34,629 nt of DNA from an uncultured Alistipes sp. (GTDB lineage: Bacteria > Bacteroidota > Bacteroidia > Bacteroidales > Rikenellaceae): contig URBK01000024.1 of assembly GCA_900546065.1 (NCBI GenBank), forward strand, positions 1 through 34,629, given 5' to 3'. Made by a program: the position numbers and the translations under genes. Numbering within the stretch: the first letter of the stretch is position 1; each line of letters begins with the position of its first letter. The notes under the pieces are model-generated. The model did no database searches, was not told the origin of the DNA, and saw only the letters and a program-made list of their open reading frames with translations. Shown one piece after another: positions 30,607 through 34,629 of this stretch.

Positions 30607-32532
30607 TTACCATGAGGCCATACATTCATCTATGACGGCTATACGCCGCATGATCACCTCCTGCATACGTTTGACCGCCTGCTCGTATGAGTAGTATGCG
30701 TCGCCGTTGTCGTTCACGGTCATGGGCCAGCGGGAATAGTTCTCCTCGGCGGCATACCGCAGCTGCGCCGAGCAACTGTCGACAAACTCCGGCAGCTGCA
30801 GGAACGACGGCCGCAACTCCTCCCAGCGGCGCTTGGCCAGAGCCTTCATGTCGGCATCCATGAACAGGTAGTGCATCCATATCGCATCCTTCACATAGAG
30901 CGAATAGGCCGCAGGCTGGGCCTCGTAATAGTCGAAGTTGAAGGTGCCGTAGTCGAAGTCCCATATAGGCCCTGCCACAAGCTTGCCGCCGCGGTCCTTA
31001 TGCACGTAGACGCTGCCCGGATTGACGATCTCGTGGTTGATGCACACCTCGTACAACAGCCAATAGTCCACAAATGATAGAGGTTCGATATATTTCATGT
31101 AACCGTGTTCGGGATCCGAGCGCAGTTCGTTGTCCATGATCACGCGCTCGAAGTCGCCGATATATCCCTTTATGTATTCGAACTGCCCGTCGGTCAGCAC
31201 ATCGTCGTCGGGAGACTTCACTATGTACCACGAAGAGTTCACGCCGTACTTGCTCGGCACCGTCGGCGCCCACTTGCGCGGCGTCTCGTCCCAGTGGAAG
31301 TCCATCTCCACAAGATATCCGCCCGTGATGTCCGTCTCGTCCGGCTGAAGCTCGTGTATGTTGACACGGTTCTCATCCACACGCACCTGCTCGGTCAGCT
31401 GATACGTACCCGTATACTCTCCGTTGTAGTACAACTCGACATACTGGCTGCGCGGCGCCCACTCCAGCGACGTCAGGCCCGACGCGTAGAAGGCCGTCGA
31501 GTTGCGCACCATCGTGTGGTCGGCGTAGTTGGCCAGCATGACCCAACGTTTGTGTTCGGGCATGCCCAGCATCGAGGTACGCTTCGGGAACTTCATGTTG
31601 AAGGGTTTCTTCTCCCATCCCCACGTTATGTTGCCGCGGCCGCGTATCGACACCGCCGTCTCGGGAAGGTCGTCCCACACGCCGTTGCCGTCGATGCGCA
31701 CCGTCGCATCCTTCCACTCCTCCTTCGAGGTGATGTCGCTGCCGATGGGCCGCATCCCCGTCGACGAGGAGATGTACATCACCGGCAGGCCCGTGAAGTT
31801 GACCACACGAACCTTGTACTCGTGCCGCTCGCCTTCGCCCTCGGCGACATAGGTCACCTCGTGCGTGAAGTCGTTGGGCGTAACGCCGCTCTGCTGCTCG
31901 ACGCCTCCGACGCTCACACGTCCCGATGCGATGAACGTCGCAACCAGAGCGCTCACGTCCACGATCTCGGGCGTGCGCACCGTGAATGTGGCGTCCGCAT
32001 CGTCGTACGTGCAGTAGATATCATCCGAAAGCTGCGGATTGTCCTCCTTGAGGAAGCTCACCGAAGAGATCCCCGTCACCGCCTCGGTGTTCTGCAGGCA
32101 GAAGACTCCCGACATGTAGGTGCGGCCGTCGTTCGTGGTGATGAAGATACGCACGTCGATACTGAAATAGGTCTCTGATGTGTTGCGGTTGGTTATGCGG
32201 GCGGCATAGCGGCCCCCGCCCAGAGACCGCACACTCTCGAGATATGCCTCCTTCGGGACGTTGCGCGTGGCCGCATAGCACAACTTGGCATTGTAGCGGC
32301 CGCTCTCGAAGGTGAACTCCGTCGTGGCTGGTGTCACCGCGAACACCACCTCGACGCTGCTGCCGTCGGCAACGGAGACTATGCCCGAACTCTCGACCGT
32401 CACCGTGACGGGAATGTCGGCATCCGTATCGGAGCCCTTGCATCCGGATAAAACCATCGCCGCCAGACATGCTATCGAACATATCGCCCATGCCACGGCC
32501 CTGTGCTTGCGGAAAATCACCTTGTGTACCAT
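30607..32532 (-). CDS. CotH kinase family lipoprotein
   Basis: This lipoprotein has ~641 residues and lipobox LSGC (Cys31). Two beta-rich domains precede the kinase-like core: residues ~38-140 (VTVTVESSGIVSVADGSS onward), and a segment near 150-240 resembling the N-terminal Ig-like parts of Bacteroidota surface proteins. The CotH core (~260-600) contains AVSIRGRGNITWGWEKKPFNMKF, KRWVMLANYADHTMVRNSTAFY, YNGEYTGTYQLTEQVRVDENRVNI, GGYLVEMDF, FVDYWLLYEVCINHEIVNPGSVYVHKD and GKLVAGPIWDFDYG. CotH proteins are atypical kinases of spore coat and of secreted proteins. In Bacteroidota their targets are mostly unknown and often linked to glycan loci. ATG 32532 is used because the upstream frame has no signal. 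Confidence 0.88.
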   Translation of the reverse strand: MVHKVIFRKHRAVAWAICSIACLAAMVLSGCKGSDTDADIPVTVTVESSGIVSVADGSSVEVVFAVTPATTEFTFESGRYNAKLCYAATRNVPKEAYLESVRSLGGGRYAARITNRNTSETYFSIDVRIFITTNDGRTYMSGVFCLQNTEAVTGISSVSFLKEDNPQLSDDIYCTYDDADATFTVRTPEIVDVSALVATFIASGRVSVGGVEQQSGVTPNDFTHEVTYVAEGEGERHEYKVRVVNFTGLPVMYISSSTGMRPIGSDITSKEEWKDATVRIDGNGVWDDLPETAVSIRGRGNITWGWEKKPFNMKFPKRTSMLGMPEHKRWVMLANYADHTMVRNSTAFYASGLTSLEWAPRSQYVELYYNGEYTGTYQLTEQVRVDENRVNIHELQPDETDITGGYLVEMDFHWDETPRKWAPTVPSKYGVNSSWYIVKSPDDDVLTDGQFEYIKGYIGDFERVIMDNELRSDPEHGYMKYIEPLSFVDYWLLYEVCINHEIVNPGSVYVHKDRGGKLVAGPIWDFDYGTFNFDYYEAQPAAYSLYVKDAIWMHYLFMDADMKALAKRRWEELRPSFLQLPEFVDSCSAQLRYAAEENYSRWPMTVNDNGDAYYSYEQAVKRMQEVIMRRIAVIDECMASW

Positions 32533-32558
32533 AATATTTACTATTTGAGCTCCTTTTG

Positions 32559-32590
32559 CAAATATAGTGAAAGCCGAGAGCAGAGACAAA
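32559..32590 (-). promoter_or_regulatory. Promoter of the CotH/GH106-like operon, inside repeat copy A
   Basis: On the - strand TTTG (32587-32590), 20-nt spacer, TATATTTG (32559-32566). Both boxes lie within or at the edge of repeat copy A. Transcription would start just upstream of ATG 32532, near 32552. Confidence 0.75.
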
Positions 32591-32633
32591 TCGAAAAACA
32601 AAGTTTTTCAGGATTTGGCTATGCCGAGGCGCA
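32560..32633. repeat. Interspersed-type 74-bp direct repeat, copy A
   Basis: This copy begins AAATATAGTGAAAGCCGAG and ends GCCGAGGCGCA, and contains the hairpin GAAAAACAAAGTTTTTC. It matches copy B at 69 of 74 positions with no gaps. The 362-bp interval 32533-32894 holds only these repeats, two promoters and a terminator. Confidence 0.93.
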
Positions 32634-32646
32634 TCCTATATTATTT

Positions 32647-32720
32647 AAATATAGTGAAAGCCGAGTGCAGAGACTTTTCCAAAAACAAAGTTTTTCAGGA
32701 TTTGGCTATGCCGAGGCGCA
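32647..32720. repeat. Interspersed-type 74-bp direct repeat, copy B
   Basis: Five differences from copy A; four of them fall in the six bases around the -33 box (CAAATCG in copy A becomes TTTTCC-type here). Copy B therefore loses the TTTG -33 element and its -7 box ends in A. It looks like an inactivated promoter copy. Confidence 0.93.
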
Positions 32721-32734
32721 ACATATACATTTTT

Positions 32735-32766
32735 CAAATATAGAAAATACCCTCCGCAAAGCCAAA
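32735..32766 (-). promoter_or_regulatory. Second upstream promoter of the CotH/GH106-like operon
   Basis: TTTG (32763-32766), 20-nt spacer, TATATTTG (32735-32742) on the - strand. The -7 box is part of a third, partial repeat edge; the -33 box lies in unique sequence. A transcript from here would run through both repeats into the CotH-like gene. Confidence 0.6.
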
Positions 32767-32841
32767 CCCCCGTATCGCCGCACGGACATATACACCGAGT
32801 CGATTCCTCCTTTCGGACACATTGCACGCCTTGCAGGATAC

Positions 32842-32865
32842 AAAAAAGACGCCCGCAAAGGCGTC
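32842..32865 (-). terminator. Intrinsic terminator of the ftsW-hslR transcript
   Basis: GACGCC and GGCGTC form a 6-bp stem around a six-base loop. On the - strand it is followed by six T residues. It starts 29 bases after the end of the S4-domain gene. Confidence 0.85.
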
Positions 32866-32894
32866 CTTCTCTTCTCACGACGCACCGGCCGGGG

Positions 32895-33296
32895 CTAATC
32901 GTCCGCCTCGTCGTCGTAATACATACCCTCCATCAAGGCGTCGATCTCGCGGCGCTCCTTCTTCGTAGGGCGGCCCGTACCACGGTCGCGGAAGACAAAT
33001 ACGGTCTCGCGCGGCGCCGAGAGCTTCGCCAGCTCATCCTCCGGCGTAATGTTCACACAATAGTCGGGAACGTTCTTTGCCGGCTGGCGGCTGCTCACCA
33101 GTCCCACAACCTTGTAACGGTAGACTACGGGCATGCGCTTGACCGAGATCTCGTCCCCGATCTTCACCTCGCGCGAAGGCTTGCAATAGCCGTCGTTCAC
33201 CATAACGCGGTTGTTGCGTATGGCCTCGGCCGCGTCGCTGCGCGTCTTGAACACACGCACGGCCCACAGATATTTGTCCAGTCTTATGTCATCCAT
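32895..33296 (-). CDS. hslR: RNA-binding S4 domain protein, Hsp15-like
   Basis: This 133-residue protein has an N-terminal S4 domain: IRLDKYLWAVRVFKTRSDAAEAIRNNRVMVNDGYCKPSREVKIGDEISVKR (about residues 4-55). It ends in a basic/acidic tail with GTGRPTKKERREID. This is the layout of Hsp15, which binds free 50S subunits carrying nascent peptidyl-tRNA after premature dissociation. ATG 33296 starts the S4 fold directly; an earlier in-frame start at 33332 would overlap ftsW and has no family support. It follows ftsW after 48 bases and is probably co-transcribed, ending at the terminator at 32842-32865. Confidence 0.9.
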   Translation of the reverse strand: MDDIRLDKYLWAVRVFKTRSDAAEAIRNNRVMVNDGYCKPSREVKIGDEISVKRMPVVYRYKVVGLVSSRQPAKNVPDYCVNITPEDELAKLSAPRETVFVFRDRGTGRPTKKERREIDALMEGMYYDDEADD

Positions 33297-33344
33297 ATCC
33301 TTCTCTCTTCGTTCTTCGTTAAAACATCTCATCCAGCCGCGGCA

Positions 33345-34556
33345 TCAGACATCGTCGCCGTGCGAGCCCTCCTCCGTCTGACGGCTCACGCTCAGGATCA
33401 TGCCCAGACCTATGGATGTGAACAGCAGCGACGAGCCGCCGCGCGAGATCATCGGCAGCGTCTGTCCCGTCTCGGGGATTATGTTCACCGTCACCATGAT
33501 ATGCAGCAGCGCCTGCCCCGTGATCAGCAGCGCTATACCCAGCGACAGCATCGCCGGGAACTTCTTGGGACAGCGTTCGAATATCTCGATGGCGCGGAAG
33601 AAGATCCATACGTACAGCGCCACGAGGATCATGGCAATGCCTATGCCGTACTCCTCGACGAAGAAGGCGAAGGCGTAGTCGCTCTCGGGGTGTGTCATCT
33701 CCACGCGCACGGCGCTCTGCCCCGCGCCGCGGCCCAGAATGCCGCCGCTGTATATGGCGATCATCGAACGCTCCGTATCGCTCAGCTCGTCGATCGGCTT
33801 CTCGGTCTGGGACGAGGTCCAAAGATCGACCCATGTCTCGATACGGCCATGCGCCGTGTGGCTGCGGCCGAGGCCCAGCACCGCCACGAAGGCCAGACCT
33901 ACCAACGCCCACGAGATGATGCGGAAGATCTCGCGCCACCGCACACGCCCTATGTAGAGCATCGCCAGCGACAGCACGAAGACCAGCACCGCGGAGGATG
34001 TATGCGCCGGAAGTATTATCACGCACGAAAGCACTATCGGCAGGAATATCGGCAGCCCGCCCTCACGCCATATACGCCGCTGTTTGGGTGTGGTCCACGT
34101 CCAGAACTTGAGGCTGGGCACGATCTGCAGCGTGCGTATTGTCGACTGGCGCTTTGCCAGCTGGTTGGCCAGATACATCACTATCGTCAGCTTGAGCATC
34201 TCCGAAGGCTGGAACTGGAACCCGAAGAGCGAGATCCAGCGGGCGGCGCTGTTGGTCGTCTGACCCGTGAAATATACCACGAGTGTCAGCAGCAGCGACA
34301 CCCCGAACAGCAGATTCGTAAAGCGGCGGTATGTCTGGCTGTTGATACGGTGCACAACGAATATGGCCACCATGCACAGAACCAGCAGGAAGAGCTGCGA
34401 GCGCAGGAATTCGGCCGTCGAGGAGGCCATGCGGGCGTTGTAGGCCATCTTGGCCGTGGACGAGTAGACCACAAGCACCGATATGATCATCAGCGAGATG
34501 ATGATCACCCACAGCACGCGGTCGCCGCCCAGAAGCCGCCGCACCGTATCCAGCAC
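33345..34556 (-). CDS. ftsW: Cell-division SEDS glycosyltransferase FtsW (5' end uncertain)
   Basis: FtsW polymerises septal peptidoglycan from lipid II, together with PBP3/FtsI, in the inner membrane. The ~403-residue product has about ten membrane helices and SEDS landmarks: SLFGFQFQPSEMLKLTIVMYL, GGILGRGAGQSAVRVEMTHPESDYAFAFFVEEYG (with the conserved Asp of the periplasmic loop), and the end PETGQTLPMISRGGSSLLF. The start given is a GTG. The frame stays open upstream to the window edge with no ATG, and encodes an Ala/Gly/Asp-rich stretch. The true start may therefore lie outside the window, and the protein may carry a low-complexity cytoplasmic leader. RodA is the alternative assignment; FtsW fits better. 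Confidence 0.87.
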   Translation of the reverse strand: MLDTVRRLLGGDRVLWVIIISLMIISVLVVYSSTAKMAYNARMASSTAEFLRSQLFLLVLCMVAIFVVHRINSQTYRRFTNLLFGVSLLLTLVVYFTGQTTNSAARWISLFGFQFQPSEMLKLTIVMYLANQLAKRQSTIRTLQIVPSLKFWTWTTPKQRRIWREGGLPIFLPIVLSCVIILPAHTSSAVLVFVLSLAMLYIGRVRWREIFRIISWALVGLAFVAVLGLGRSHTAHGRIETWVDLWTSSQTEKPIDELSDTERSMIAIYSGGILGRGAGQSAVRVEMTHPESDYAFAFFVEEYGIGIAMILVALYVWIFFRAIEIFERCPKKFPAMLSLGIALLITGQALLHIMVTVNIIPETGQTLPMISRGGSSLLFTSIGLGMILSVSRQTEEGSHGDDV

Positions 34557-34629
34557 GCCGTGCCCGCCCGACGCGGCGGCCGCACCGTCGGCATCGCTCC
34601 GCCCCGCCGCATCGGCCCCCTGCGCCCCG

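Noticed and set aside
32503..32898. + strand frame across the 74-bp repeats (YSESR...SFSGFGYAEA twice)
   Set aside because: The repeated peptide only reflects the DNA repeat; the region carries promoters and a terminator for the - strand.

Overview
The window is about 34.6 kb of high-GC Bacteroidota chromosome, most like Alistipes or another Rikenellaceae relative (inferred from gene content and style; no database was searched). Supporting signs are Bacteroidota-type promoters (TTTG / 19-20 nt / TAnnTTTG), almost no Shine-Dalgarno sequences, many lipoproteins with short lipoboxes, and Bacteroidota-typical families: DUF4296, the Ig-like 'GTPTGGPKD' lipoprotein, BtuG-type surface propeller, DUF1080, CotH and GH106-like proteins. 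No phage, insertion sequence or CRISPR array was found.

Region 1 (1-2445, + strand) is the end of a MacAB-type efflux operon: the C-terminus of the periplasmic adaptor, the ABC ATPase and the FtsX-type permease. A perfect 32-bp palindrome at 2464-2495 separates it from region 2.

Region 2 (2515-15244, - strand) is a tightly packed run of twelve genes, many overlapping by ATGA: flippase, dUTPase, a cyclophilin fused to an unknown N-terminal domain, DNA polymerase III delta', FolK, a repeat-tailed lipoprotein, an Ig-like lipoprotein, a beta-barrel protein, RbfA, a LolC/E-like permease, a DUF4296 lipoprotein and an amidohydrolase. Envelope and housekeeping functions are mixed.

Region 3 (15469-21081, + strand) is a vitamin B12 acquisition operon. 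A promoter and a cobalamin riboswitch lead into a long leader that carries an 18-nt repeat array and a distal terminator. Three cell-surface or outer-membrane genes follow: a three-PKD-domain lipoprotein of unknown role, a BtuG-like propeller lipoprotein and a BtuB-like TonB-dependent receptor.

A tRNA-Glu(CTC) with its own promoter and terminator (21313-21463) lies between two unrelated degenerate repeat arrays.

Region 4 (21780-32766) is carbohydrate-related. A Gfo/Idh/MocA oxidoreductase and a HEAT-DUF1080 protein are transcribed away from an SDR oxidoreductase and mannonate dehydratase (UxuA), with back-to-back promoters between the pairs. A long hairpin separates uxuA from a convergent lipoprotein pair, CotH-like then GH106-like. 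That pair is read from promoters in or beside two 74-bp direct repeats that look like an interspersed element.

Region 5 (32842-34629, - strand) holds an Hsp15-like S4 protein and FtsW, ending at the window edge.
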